From contig BBDR01000002.1 in assembly GCA_001312405.1 (NCBI GenBank), positions 310,001 to 374,000 of the forward strand: a stretch of DNA of 64,000 bases, read 5' to 3'. The DNA comes from Clostridium sp. NkU-1 (GTDB lineage Bacteria > Bacillota_A > Clostridia > Lachnospirales > Lachnospiraceae). A program made the position numbers and the translations under genes. Under the pieces are notes generated by a model. It was given only the letters and a program-made list of their open reading frames with translations. It was not told where the DNA came from and made no database searches. Shown one piece after another: positions 50,080-59,924 of this stretch (its first letter is position 1; each line of letters opens with the position of its first letter).

Positions 50080-51541
50080 ATGAGTAAAATAAGAACAAGA
50101 TACGCACCAAGTCCTACGGGCCGTATGCACGTAGGGAATTTAAGAACTGCATTGTATGCTTATCTGATTGCAAAACATGAGGGCGGCGATTTCCTTCTCC
50201 GCATTGAAGATACGGATCAGGAGCGTTTTGTGGAAGGTGCTGTCGAGATTATTTATAGAACCTTAAAAGAGACAGGACTGAACCATGACGAAGGCCCGGA
50301 CAAGGATGGCGGCGTAGGCCCCTATGTACAGAGTGAGCGCCAGGCCTCCGGTATTTACCTGGAATACGCGAAAAAGCTTGTAGAAAAAGGGGAAGCTTAT
50401 TACTGCTTCTGTACCCAGGAAAGGCTGGATTCCCTTAAAAAGACTGTGGAAGGCCAGGAGATCATGACCTATGATAAGCACTGCCTCCATCTTTCCAAAG
50501 AAGAGGTAGAAGCAAATCTGGCAGCAGGTATGACTTATGTTATCCGCCAGAACAATCCTACAGAAGGAACAACCGCTTTCCATGATGAGATATACGGCGA
50601 CATTTCCGTGGACAATTCAGAGCTTGATGATATGGTCCTGATCAAATCCGACGGATTCCCCACTTATAATTTTGCAAACGTGGTAGATGATCATCTCATG
50701 GGAATTACCCATGTAGTGAGAGGAAACGAATATCTGTCCTCTTCCCCGAAATATAACCGTCTTTATGCCGCATTTGGCTGGGACGTTCCGGTATATGTAC
50801 ACTGTCCTCTGATCACCAATGAGGAGCACAAAAAGCTTAGTAAGAGAAGCGGCCATTCCTCTTATGAAGATCTGATCATGCAGGGCTTCATATCAGAGGC
50901 TGTTGTAAATTATGTCGCGCTTTTAGGCTGGTCCCCAGTGGGCAACCAGGAGATTTTCTCCCTGGAGGATTTAATAAAGGAATTTGACTTCCACAATATC
51001 AGCAAATCCCCGGCAGTTTTCGACATGACCAAGCTGCGGTGGATGAACAGCGAATACATGAAATCCATGGACTTTGACCGGTTCTTCCAATTGGCAGAGC
51101 CTTATCTGAAGGCTGTTATTAAGAAGGATCTGGACTTAAGAAAGATCGCGGCCATGGTTAAAACAAGAATCGAAGTTTTTCCGGACATTGCAGAACACAT
51201 TGACTTTTTTTGAAACTTTGCCGGAATACGATACTGCCATGTACACCAATAAGAAAATGAAGACAGGCAGCGAAACATCCCTTGCCCTGTTAAAGGATGT
51301 GCTTCCAATCCTGGAAGCTCAGGAGGATTACAGCAATGATGCGCTGTATGAAACGCTTTCAAAGTATGTTTCCGAAAAGGAGTATAAAACCGGTTTTGTT
51401 ATGTGGCCCATCCGCACCGCGGTTTCAGGAAAGCAGATGACTCCCGCAGGCGCTACCGAGATTATGGAGATCCTTGGAAAAGAAGAGACCCTTATGAGAA
51501 TCAGAAAGGGAATCGAACTTTTAAGCAATGGAGCTCAATAG
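50080..51541 (+). CDS. gltX: Glutamyl-tRNA synthetase, frameshifted
   Basis: Class I synthetase of about 486 residues. HIGH-type motif in [31 protein letters not shown], and KLSKR ([10 protein letters not shown]). A T run at about 51204-51210 is one base too long between HIDFF and [14 protein letters not shown] 50080 is used (AGGAG at 50066) rather than the GTG nine bases earlier. The Cys pair [10 protein letters not shown] is present. Non-discriminating or discriminating type cannot be decided here. Confidence 0.95.
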
Positions 51542-51640
51542 TTATAATTATAGAAGCAGAGGCTCCGGATATGACCGGACCTCTGCTTTTCGTTTGATGG
51601 GATCTGCCGCATAGGGCATGATTCCAAAATGGAGGAGATC

Positions 51641-53487
51641 ATGAAGGAACAGGTCACATATGAAGGAGCCCAGAAGGAGGCGGTCCTTCACCATAAAGGT
51701 CCCATGCTGGTCCTTGCCGGGCCAGGTTCCGGGAAGACCTTTACCATCACCCACCGGATATGTCATTTGATTGAGACATATGGTGTGGATCCGTCAAATA
51801 TCCTGGTCATCACATTTACAAAAGCAGCTGCCAGGGAGATGAAGGAACGTTTTGAAAGCCTTGTGGGCGGCAGGCCGTCTGCGGTCAGCTTTGGAACCTT
51901 TCATGCCATATTTTTCCGGATACTTAAGTTTGCCTACCGTTACGATGCACGCAGCATTGTGAGAGAGGAGCAGAAGATCCAGTACATAAAGGAAGCCATG
52001 GATAAGAACCAGGTAGAGGTGGAAGATGAGGCGGAATTCGTAACCTCTGTTTTATCGGAAATCAGCTCAGTAAAAGGAGAGATGATCGACCTGGATCACT
52101 ATTATTCCAAAAACTGTTCTGAGGAAATATTCAAACAGCTTTATCTCACGTATGAGGACCGGCTTCGCAGGGCCAATCTCATTGACTTTGACGACATGAT
52201 GGTGATGTGCTATGAATTATTTGTCCAGAGAAAGGACATCCTGAATGCATGGCAGAAAAAGTATCAGTATATCCTGGTGGATGAATTTCAGGATATTAAC
52301 CGGGTGCAGTATGAGATTGTCCGGATGCTGGCAGCACCGGAAAATAATCTGTTTATCGTAGGTGATGATGACCAGTCCATCTATCGTTTCCGGGGAGCAA
52401 AACCGGAAATCATGCTGGGCTTTGAAAAGGATTATAAAGGAGCTAAAAAGGTCCTTTTAAATATTAATTTCAGAAGTACCAAAGAAATTGTGGAGGCTTC
52501 CGGAAAGCTGATCGCCCACAATGAGATGCGTTTTCCGAAAAAGATCGTCACGAAAAAAGGGCATGGAAAGCCGGTTGTTACAAGAGTCTGGCAGGATCCC
52601 CAGGAGGAAACTCTGGAAATCGTCCGGGAAATCATGGCTTATGCAAAGGCCGGGTTTGACTGGCAGGAGATGGCGGTCCTTTACCGGACAAACCTGGGGC
52701 CAAGGCTGTTGATCGAAAAGTTCATGGAATATAATATCCCCTTCTCCATGAAGGATTCAGTGCCCAACCTATACGATCATTGGATTGCAAAAAAAACATT
52801 ATTTCTTATATCCATGCAGCGGCCGGCGATTTATCCAGGGCCAATGTGCTCCAGATCATCAACCGTCCGAACCGCTACATAAGCCGGGATGCGGTAGAAA
52901 ACAATCCGGTGAACTGGGAATCTATAAAATCCTTTTATCAGGACAGGGGCTGGATGGTGGAGCGGATCGAGCAGCTGGAATATGATTTAAAGATGATAAG
53001 GAATATGGCACCTGTGGCTGCTGTAAACTATATCAGGAAAGCGGTGGGGTATGACGATTACATCCGGGAATACGCCCAGTACCGGAGAATGAAGCCGGAG
53101 GAGCTTTTGGAGGTCTTGGACCAGCTTCAGGAGAGCGCAGCCGGTTATCTCACTGCAGTGGAATGGTTTTGCCATATGAAAGAATATGGAGAAGAATTAA
53201 AAGCCCAGGCCCAGTCAGGGGGAGGAAATTTAAATGGAGTATCTCTTATGACCATGCACAGCTCCAAGGGACTGGAATACAGGATCGTCTACATTCTGGA
53301 CGCCAATGAAGGCGTGACGCCTCACCATAAGGCAGTGCTTCCGGCAGATTTGGAGGAAGAGCGGCGGATGTTTTACGTGGCAATGACAAGGTCCAAGGAG
53401 CGGCTTCACGTCAATTATGTACGGGAGAGATACAGCAAAAAGCAGGAGGTTTCCCGTTTTGTACGGGAATACTTGGAACGGGAATGA
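51641..53487 (+). CDS. UvrD/Rep-family DNA helicase, frameshifted
   Basis: Superfamily 1A 3'-5' helicase of about 615 residues, somewhat short for PcrA. Walker A AGPGSGKTFTI, motif Ia ITFTKAAAREMKERF, motif II VDEFQDIN, motif III GDDDQSIYRFRGA, motif IV NFRSTKEIV, motif V TMHSSKGLEYRIVYI, motif VI FYVAMTRSKERLHVNY. An A run near 52795 has the wrong length (eight; nine or six needed) between HWIAK and NIISYIHAAAG. ATG 51641 follows GGAGG at 51631. Probable role in DNA repair or recombination. Confidence 0.9.
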
Positions 53488-53545
53488 TAACACCCTGCGG
53501 GTATCCCTTTGTGCCCTGAAAACATGGGCAGAAACAAGGAAAGGA
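53488..53545 (+). repeat. Two-hairpin leader cassette before the cobalamin adenosyltransferase gene
   Basis: ACACCC-TGC-GGGT, ATCCCTTTG, TGCCC-TGAAAACAT-GGGCA, then GAAACAAGGAAAGGAG, the ribosome binding site. Both arms match the other cassettes. Confidence 0.8.
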
Positions 53546-53554
53546 GAGCGAGAT

Positions 53555-54079
53555 ATGAAGTCCTATGTACACATATACTGCGGGGATGGAAAGGGAAAGA
53601 CAACGGCAGCCATAGGACTGTCCGTGCGCGCATGCGGCAGCGGGAAACGGGTGCTTATTACCCGATTTTTAAAAACCGATCATTCCGGTGAAGTAAAGGC
53701 ATTATGCGGGCTTGACCGAATCACGGTCACACCCTGTGAGCGGAGTTTTGGCTTTTTTTCCAGAATGTCCCCTGAGCAGAAAAAAGAGGCGGGCATCTAC
53801 TATTCTCAATTGCTGGAAATGACTTTAAACAAGGCGGTAACGGAGAATTTTGATCTGCTTGTTTTAGATGAGATCATGGCTGTATGCAATTTTGGTCTGG
53901 TGGAGGAAGAAAGGGTTTTGGAGTTTCTTTCTGCCCGCCCTGAAGGGCTTGAGGTAGTTCTCACAGGAAGGGAACCCTCAGAAAAGCTTGTAGAAATGGC
54001 GGATTATGTGTCAGAAATCAGAAAGGTGAAGCATCCATACGACAGCGGAATTTCAGCAAGGCAGGGAATTGAATATTAA
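53555..54079 (+). CDS. ATP:cob(I)alamin adenosyltransferase (CobA/CobO/BtuR type)
   Basis: Adenosylates corrinoids to the coenzyme form. P-loop HIYCGDGKGKTTAAIGLSVR at residues 5-24 and LLVLDEIMAVCNFGLV, TGREPSEKLVEMADYVSEI are typical. 174 residues, frame intact. ATG 53555 lies 9 nt behind GGAGAG, directly after a leader cassette. It could serve the UroD-family methyltransferase if that is corrinoid-linked, but no cobalamin riboswitch is seen here. Confidence 0.92.
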   Translation: MKSYVHIYCGDGKGKTTAAIGLSVRACGSGKRVLITRFLKTDHSGEVKALCGLDRITVTPCERSFGFFSRMSPEQKKEAGIYYSQLLEMTLNKAVTENFDLLVLDEIMAVCNFGLVEEERVLEFLSARPEGLEVVLTGREPSEKLVEMADYVSEIRKVKHPYDSGISARQGIEY

Positions 54080-54178
54080 AGATAAAATCCCTTGATTTTT
54101 GCCGGATTGTTTGATAGAGTGGAAATAGGCGTAAGAAAGCGCCCTACAACTAGATTAAGAAAAAAGAGAGGTATCGGA

Positions 54179-54517
54179 ATGGCACAGGATCCTAATTTAG
54201 AGCGGGATGATATGGAACCGCAGGAGGAAATGACAGTTACACTGACCCTGGATGACGGATCAGAACTGGAGTGCGTAGTACTTACCATTTTCACGGCAGG
54301 CGAAAGAGATTATATTGCACTGCTTCCGATGAACGGCCCTGAAGCGGAAGAGGGAGAAGTTTATCTGTACCGTTATTCTGAGAAGGAGGACGGGCAGCCG
54401 AATCTTGAAAATATTGAAGATGACGAGGAATATGAGATCGTTGCGGATGCCTTTGACGAATTACTGGACGATGCGGAATATGATGAGCTGGTAGGCGAAG
54501 ACGAAGAAGAAAAGTAG
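54179..54517 (+). CDS. DUF1292 protein (YrzB family)
   Basis: Very acidic protein of 112 residues. MTVTLTLDDGSELECVVLTI and YIALLPMNGPEAEEGEVYLY, then EDDEEYEIVADAFDELLDD match DUF1292. Role unknown in Firmicutes, where it often lies near ruvX or alaS. ATG 54179 behind AGAGAGG. A terminator follows. Confidence 0.9.
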   Translation: MAQDPNLERDDMEPQEEMTVTLTLDDGSELECVVLTIFTAGERDYIALLPMNGPEAEEGEVYLYRYSEKEDGQPNLENIEDDEEYEIVADAFDELLDDAEYDELVGEDEEEK

Positions 54518-54524
54518 ACAGAGG

Positions 54525-54566
54525 AAAAGCCGGGGCAGGTCCTTAATAGGACTGGTCCCGGTTTTA
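54525..54566 (+). terminator. Intrinsic terminator after the DUF1292 gene
   Basis: AAAGCCGGGGCAGGTCC pairs with GGACTGGTCCCGGTTTT (about 54525-54543 with 54549-54565). Confidence 0.8.
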
Positions 54567-54611
54567 AGGTTTATATGTAATATGTGCTTATAAAACCTTA
54601 CAAAACATAGG

Positions 54612-54685
54612 ATACTACTAATAATAGAAGTATATACAGCAAGTATTGCAATCTATAAAACTTGCGTTTCATATACTACTATAAT
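54612..54685 (+). promoter_or_regulatory. Repeat-rich promoter region of the XRE gene
   Basis: ATACTACTA occurs at 54612-54620 and again at 54673-54681, where it merges with TATAAT 54680-54685. Between them GCAAGT 54639-54644 and ACTTGC 54660-54665 form an inverted repeat. A plausible autoregulatory operator. Confidence 0.5.
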
Positions 54686-54714
54686 TGTATCTATGAGAAG
54701 TGAGGAATATCTGT

Positions 54715-55083
54715 ATGGACAACGAGGCGGTACTTAAAAAAATCGAGGAAATCAACAGAAGCAAAGAGTGGTCTATGTACAGGTTATCAAAGGAAAGCGG
54801 GATTGCTCAGTCCACATTGTCCAGTTTGTTTGGAAGGAGAGCCAATATCAGCCTGCCAAAACTCGGCAGGATCTGCAATGCATTTGGTCTTAAAATGTCG
54901 GATTTCTTTTCTTTGCTGGAACAAGAGGCAGAAGAGGGGCAGTCCCGGCAGAATGATTATGAAATCATTGAGATTGTACAGAAGGCAGCAATGCTGTCTA
55001 AGAATAACAGGCGGCTTTTGCGTTCTATGATCATTGTAATGGAAGAACTGGAAAGAGAAAATAGAAGAAAAGGAGAACGGTAA
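54715..55083 (+). CDS. XRE-family helix-turn-helix regulator
   Basis: Protein of 122 residues: Cro/C1 helix-turn-helix at about 15-70 (SMYRLSKESGIAQSTLSSLF, then NISLPKLGRICNAFGLKMSD) and a charged helical C-terminus (KNNRRLLRSMIIVMEELERE). ATG 54715 is preceded by GTGAGGA. It ends one base before the yedF gene and is probably co-transcribed with it. Target unknown. Confidence 0.88.
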   Translation: MDNEAVLKKIEEINRSKEWSMYRLSKESGIAQSTLSSLFGRRANISLPKLGRICNAFGLKMSDFFSLLEQEAEEGQSRQNDYEIIEIVQKAAMLSKNNRRLLRSMIIVMEELERENRRKGER

Positions 55084-55084
55084 A

Positions 55085-55689
55085 ATGGAAAAAATTGTTG
55101 ATGCCAGAGGTCTGACATGCCCTCAGCCGGTTATTAAAGCAAAAGAGGCATTAAAGGATATGGGAGAGGGTACATTAAAGGTCCTTGTGGACAATGAAAT
55201 TGCAGTTCAGAATGTAATGAAACTGGGGAATTATGAGGGATTTGCTCCTGCTTCTGAGAAAAAAAGCGGAAGGGGAATATGAAATCCTGTTCCACGTAAA
55301 CAGGAAACCCGGCAATATGGAAGAAACGGCCAAAGAGGAAGAATGCCTCCCGGATGCCAGAAAAAAAAGGCCTTGTAGCGGTGCTTTCCTCGGATCAGAT
55401 GGGAGGAGGCAATGAAGAACTTGGACGCATTCTGATGAAGGGATTTGTTTATGCCCTTACCAAGCTGGAGGAGCTTCCTGAGACGGTTCTTCTTTACAAT
55501 GGGGGAGCCAGGCTATCTGTGGAAGGCTCTCAGTCCCTGGAGGATCTAAAGAGCTTAGAGGCCCAGGGAGTGGAAATCCTCACCTGCGGAACCTGCCTGA
55601 ATCATTATGAATTATCAGACAAGCTGCAGGTTGGCTCGGTAACCAATATGTATGAAATTGTGGAAAAATGGCTGGCGCCCGCCTGGTGA
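55085..55689 (+). CDS. yedF: YedF-like sulfurtransferase-like selenium metabolism protein, frameshifted
   Basis: About 200 residues: N-terminal TusA/SirA domain with the CPxP motif (GLTCPQPVIKAKEAL) and C-terminal DsrE-like domain (VLLYNGGARLSVEGSQSLED; VEILTCGTCLNHYELSDKLQ). This fusion is the YedF type linked to selenium metabolism. Two A runs, near 55260 and 55363, are one base too long. No selD/selA is in the window. Confidence 0.88.
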
Positions 55690-55735
55690 TCAGACCTTAA
55701 TAATACCCGGTTTTATGGGAAGAGGATGGTTTTTA

Positions 55736-56028
55736 TTGACAAAACAGGGGTTTCGTTCTATAATTCACTCAGCTAATTTTAAACATCACTGGCAGGCTTG
55801 ATTTGTAGTTACAGGTAAGCCATACAAAAATATTTGTAATATTTCATGAGTAGGAGCTTGCTCACTAAGCATAAATTTTCAAGTATTTTTATAGGGCGGA
55901 TGCCCGGCATGAATAATTTGGCGGCTTATGCATATGTCTTTTAGAGATACATTCTATCCGCCAAATTATGAATGATATGGCTGAGTTGCAATGGTTGTTA
56001 CCGTTTTATTTGTTTGAGGAGGAGAATT
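55736..56028 (+). promoter_or_regulatory. Strong promoter and long structured leader before the DUF6465 gene
   Basis: TTGACA 55736-55741, 17 nt, TATAAT 55759-55764. The leader of about 260 nt contains TACAAA/TTTGTA (55823-55838), GGGC/GCCC (55894-55905) and a 12-bp stem ATAATTTGGCGG 55913-55924 with CCGCCAAATTAT 55958-55969. No reading frame is evident. Could be a cis-regulatory RNA or a separate small RNA; class not recognised. Confidence 0.5.
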
Positions 56029-56433
56029 ATGGAAAACAATAAAAGTGCAGGAAAAAAACCAGCGAAAGCCCCAGAAGAAATGGCAGTTGGAAAACCGGCG
56101 GCTGAAAAGACAGCGGCCATAGCCAAGGCGGCCGCAGCTCCGGTACAGGAAGAGAAAGCGGCTGCTAATGGCAGGAAGGCGCCTGTGAAAAAAACCAGTG
56201 CGCCAAAGAAAACAGCTGTAAAGAAAAAAAGATCCGGAAGTATCCTTTTTCTGGAATATTCCGGAAAACAAATTGCCGCAGGAGAAGTGCTTGAAGCAGT
56301 TAAAAAGGATTATCTGTCAAAGCATGAAGACGCTGCAGTAAAAACCCTTGAGATATACATAAAACCGGAAGAAGATATTGCTTATTATGCTGTGGATGGA
56401 GAAGGCTCCGACCAGTATAAGATCACGTTGTAG
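56029..56433 (+). CDS. DUF6465-like protein with Lys/Ala-rich N-terminal tail
   Basis: Protein of 134 residues. The first 68 are an Ala/Lys/Pro-rich, histone-H1-like disordered tail (AAPVQEEKAAANGRKAPVKK, then KKTAVKKKRSG). The compact C-terminal domain (SILFLEYSGKQIAAGEVLEA; TLEIYIKPEEDIAYYAVDGE) resembles DUF6465 of Lachnospiraceae. Strong GGAGGAG site. The basic tail suggests nucleic-acid or anionic-polymer binding; that is inference. Confidence 0.75.
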   Translation: MENNKSAGKKPAKAPEEMAVGKPAAEKTAAIAKAAAAPVQEEKAAANGRKAPVKKTSAPKKTAVKKKRSGSILFLEYSGKQIAAGEVLEAVKKDYLSKHEDAAVKTLEIYIKPEEDIAYYAVDGEGSDQYKITL

Positions 56434-56449
56434 TATTTCCGCTGACGAT

Positions 56450-56481
56450 GCCCCGGTATGTTTTTATATCCGGGGCTTTTG
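56450..56481 (+). terminator. Terminator of the DUF6465 gene
   Basis: GCCCCGG 56450-56456 pairs with CCGGGGC 56470-56476, followed by TTTT. Confidence 0.9.
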
Positions 56482-56495
56482 CCCGGCAAAAGGTC

Positions 56496-56532
56496 AGTGC
56501 CCGTAAGAAGTTTTTTTTCTTCCGGGTACTTT
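56496..56532 (-). terminator. Hairpin at the end of the minus-strand membrane protein gene
   Basis: AGTGCCCGTAAGAAG pairs with CTTCCGGGTACT around an eight-T loop; on the minus strand CTTTT follows a few bases later. Confidence 0.55.
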
Positions 56533-56563
56533 CCTTTTTTATCATGCTTTATTATAGGGTCAT

Positions 56564-57136
56564 TTAGCCCAATGATCTCCATGTGATCCTTGGAGCCAGG
56601 ATTCTGCGGTAAAGCCTTTCCAGCAGTATGGTACAGGACAGGGTGAAAAATATTTCCAGCACCGTGCTCACGATTCCTGTCAGGAAAAAAAGAAAGGCAG
56701 ACAAAACCGTTATCACCAGTAAGCCATGCAGATAGGGCCGGTAAAGCGCCTGATTCATGCAATAAAGCTTCCAGATGATCATATAAAGGCAGATAAGAAG
56801 AGAAATTGATGCCAAAAAGGATAAAATAACATGGAGGACCGCATGAATAGGCTGAGAGTCCGGCAGATAAGGCGTGATGACCGCCAGAGCCAGAAGCAAC
56901 AGGGCAGTGGTACTGATCACGGTTTCTTTTCTGTTCCGGGGAAGTCCGCCTATGATCCGTTTTAAAACGTAATAAAAATACGTTCCTACAACAATACCCC
57001 ATAAAAGAAACAGGTTTTTTCTGGAAGATAAATTCCCTAATACGGAAAAGTTCATTGTGAACCAGTCGGTTCCCCAGGCAAACAAAATGGTATATATGGG
57101 TATAATGAAGTAAGCGGTAATGGTTATTAAGGACAT
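56564..57136 (-). CDS. Polytopic membrane protein, function unknown
   Basis: Protein of 190 residues with about six transmembrane helices: ITITAYFIIPIYTILFAW, NLFLLWGIVVGTYFYYVL, TALLLLALAVITPYLPDS, VLHVILSFLASISLLICLY, HGLLVITVLSAFLFFLTGI and one more. The layout resembles DUF998-type proteins, but I cannot assign it. Frame intact, monocistronic, divergent from rsmF. Confidence 0.75.
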   Translation of the reverse strand: MSLITITAYFIIPIYTILFAWGTDWFTMNFSVLGNLSSRKNLFLLWGIVVGTYFYYVLKRIIGGLPRNRKETVISTTALLLLALAVITPYLPDSQPIHAVLHVILSFLASISLLICLYMIIWKLYCMNQALYRPYLHGLLVITVLSAFLFFLTGIVSTVLEIFFTLSCTILLERLYRRILAPRITWRSLG

Positions 57137-57239
57137 AAGACACCTCCAGTCATTGGTCTCTTCCTATTTTGGCTCTTACTTCGAAAAATAATGACAGATA
57201 AGTGTTATTTTTATAAAATTAATATTCAGAGGAAAAATA

Positions 57240-58638
57240 ATGATTCAATTACCAGATGAGTTCAGAGAAAAAAATGAAAGGGCTTTTAGGAGCAGAGTAT
57301 GATTCTTTTATAGAAAGCTATGATAAGGAACGGGTTCAGGGCTTAAGGGTAAATCCTTTAAAAATATCCCTTGAGAAATTTGATGAGATCTGCCCGTTTC
57401 AGTTGAAAAAGATTCCATGGGCAGCGGAAGGGTATTACTACCAGGCAGGAGAGCGGCCTGGAAAGCATCCATACCATGAAGCAGGCCTTTATTATATCCA
57501 GGAGCCAAGCGCCATGGCTGTTGTGGAACTGCTGGACCCAAGGCCGGGAGAGAAGATTCTTGATCTGTGTGCTGCGCCTGGGGGGAAAACAACCCATATT
57601 GCAGGACGGATGCAGGGCAAAGGCTTTCTTCTAAGCAATGAGATCCATCCGGCCAGGGCAAAGATCCTTTCCCAGAACGTAGAACGCATGGGGATTGGGA
57701 ATGGGGTTGTGTCCAACGAGGATTCAGGGAGCCTGTCCCTTCGTTTCCCCGGATTCTTTGACAGGATCGTGGTGGATGCACCCTGTTCCGGAGAAGGAAT
57801 GTTCCGTAAGGATGAGGCGGCGAGGCTGGAATGGTCGCCTGGGCATGTAAGAGCCTGCGCAGCCCGCCAGGAAGAGCTTCTATCCAATGCCGCGGCAATG
57901 CTTAAGCCCGGCGGAACCATGGTTTACTCCACCTGTACCTTTTCCCCGGAGGAAAATGAACAGGTCATTGAAGGTTTCCTTTTCTCTCACCCCGATTTTT
58001 CCATTGCGGATGCAGGACGTCCGGGACTTTATCCAGGCCGCCCAGAATGGAGTAAATCCGGTATGGCAGACTTACAAAAGACCTTCCGCATCTGGCCTGA
58101 CAGATCAGAAGGGGAAGGCCATTACCTGGCAGTATTAAAGAAGAGCGGAGATGGGATTTCTGAAAAAAAGCAGACCACTCCGGAGTACAGCAGGGATAAG
58201 TCCGTATTAAAAGAATTAGAAACGTTTTTAAAGGATTTCCTGGTAAATCCTGCCCCTCTGCTTCTTCGAAAGGAATATATTCTCTTTGGGGACCAGCTGT
58301 ATCTGATCCCGCCGGAAATGATTGATTTTAAGGGCATGAAAATTCTCCGTCCGGGACTTCACCTGGGAACTGTGAAAAAGAACCGGTTTGAGCCTTCTCA
58401 TGGCTTTGCTCTTTTCCTTAAAAAGGAAGAGGTAAGCCGTTTCATCGACCTGCCGGCTGACGGAGGGGAAGTTATAAAGTATTTAAAGGGAGAAACCCTG
58501 ACTGGGGAGGCATTTCTTTCCGGTGACAATCATAAAGGCTGGGTGCTTGTCAATACCGGCGGATATTCCATGGGATTTGCCAAGCTTGCCGGGGGAATTC
58601 TTAAAAATCATTATCCCAAAGGCCTTCGGTGGATGTGA
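57240..58638 (+). CDS. RsmF/RsmB-NOL1 family rRNA cytosine-C5 methyltransferase, frameshifted
   Basis: SAM-dependent methyltransferase of about 465 residues. Motif I LDLCAAPGGKTTHIAGRMQG, motif IV DAPCSGEGMFRKDE (catalytic Cys), motif VI STCTFSPEENEQVIEGF (second Cys). The C-terminal PUA-like region (LHLGTVKKNRFEPSHGFALF) matches RsmF. Corrected start MIQLPDEFREKMKGLL at 57240; an A run near 57272 is one base too long. The 3' end overlaps the convergent pseudouridine synthase gene by 38 bp. Confidence 0.92.
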
Positions 58639-59524
58639 TTCCAATGAACTGCATGTCCTCGGGAAGGGGCGCCTCAAAAAAAGGGGCTCCTTTTTGATTG
58701 GGTGGAGGAAATCCAGCCGGAAGGAATGAAGGGCCTGGCGGGTGATGTAACGGTAATCCGGATGATAAAGAAAGTCTCCCGGCAGGGGATGGCCGATGGA
58801 ATTTAAATGGACCCGGATCTGATGGGTACGGCCGGTTTCCAGAGTCAGACCCGCAAGGGAATGTCCTGTCACAGGATCATAATAAAGCCGTTTATAATGA
58901 GTGCGTGCCTCTTCCCCATTTATCCGGTCCACACACCGTTCAATGGTGGAGCCGTCTGCCCGGGCAATGGGAGCATCAATGGTTCCGCTTAGGGGAAGCT
59001 TTCCCTGGACAACCGCAAGGTAACGGCGGTGAAGCTCTCTTTTTTTCACCATATCCGAAAGAATGCAGGCGCTTAAAGGATTTTTTTGCCAGCACTAAAA
59101 GTCCGGTGGTATCCCGGTCCAGACGGTTAATGGCCCGGTAGATAAAGGTTTCGTTCTTTTCTTTAAAATAATATGCGATCCCGTTGGCAAGGGTATGATC
59201 AAAATTACCCTGGGACGGATGGATGGGGACGCCGGCTGCCTTGTTAATGACCAGGAGATGTTCGTCCTCGTACTGGATTTGAATTGGCATGGGAGTGGGT
59301 ACAATATTCTTGGAACTTTCTTCCTCACAGATAAAGACAGATAAAAGCTCTCCCGGCTTAAGGACGCGGGTCGTATAGACAGGCTCTCCTTCCACAGTTA
59401 TACCGTTTTTAGTATTCCGAAGCTGCCGGATCAGGCTCTGGGAATATCCAAGGTTTAGGAGATATTGCTTCACGGTCATTCCTTCAAAGGGTTGTTTTAT
59501 GGTATAAGTCATAGTCATTTTCAT
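58601..59524 (-). CDS. RluD/RluA family pseudouridine synthase, frameshifted
   Basis: About 307 residues. N-terminal S4 domain (GMTVKQYLLNLGYSQSLIRQ), catalytic motif INRLDRDTTGLLVLAK with the aspartate, and GRTHQIRVHLNSIGHPLPGD. Two breaks: A run near 59090 one too long (on the plus strand T7) and the run of seven A at 58675-58681 one too short; corrected C-terminus ends STEGLWDNDF with stop at 58601-58603. Rhombically opposite rsmF with overlapping 3' ends. Confidence 0.9.
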
Positions 59525-59615
59525 AAACCGATTCTATCATGGCGGGTAGTGATTGACAAGGAGAATCTATAGGTTATAATTAGCTGGTAGAAAATGAAAA
59601 AAAGGGGGTTTGGTG

Positions 59616-59864
59616 ATGTTTGATCAAGATATTTATGAGGCATTGGAAATTGAATTTGAAAGAAACAACATAATGGAAGATGTGGATGAGGTTCTGCTGG
59701 ATTTGGCAGAAGCAATCGCAGACAGGGGAATTATGGATAAAGAACTGGTTTTGACGGAATCCTATGGTAAGGTACAGATTCAGGTGACCGGAGTCTGCTC
59801 CGAAGAAGAGGGGGAAGCCAACGTTCTCATTAAACAGGTACGGATCGGTAAAAAAAGAATTTGA
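59616..59864 (+). CDS. Small acidic protein, function unknown
   Basis: Protein of 82 residues, acidic helical N-terminus (IYEALEIEFERNNIMEDVDE), then a beta-rich part (VQIQVTGVCSEEEGEANVLI). The A run near 59851 may be one base too long; without it the protein would end KKEFEINDYFL at about 59887 instead of KKRI. No family recognised. GGGGG upstream of the ATG. Confidence 0.65.
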   Translation: MFDQDIYEALEIEFERNNIMEDVDEVLLDLAEAIADRGIMDKELVLTESYGKVQIQVTGVCSEEEGEANVLIKQVRIGKKRI

Positions 59865-59924
59865 AATTAATGATTATTTCCTATAAGGTGAAAGCAGGGC
59901 GGAAGAAATGGAGGCAGCATACTC

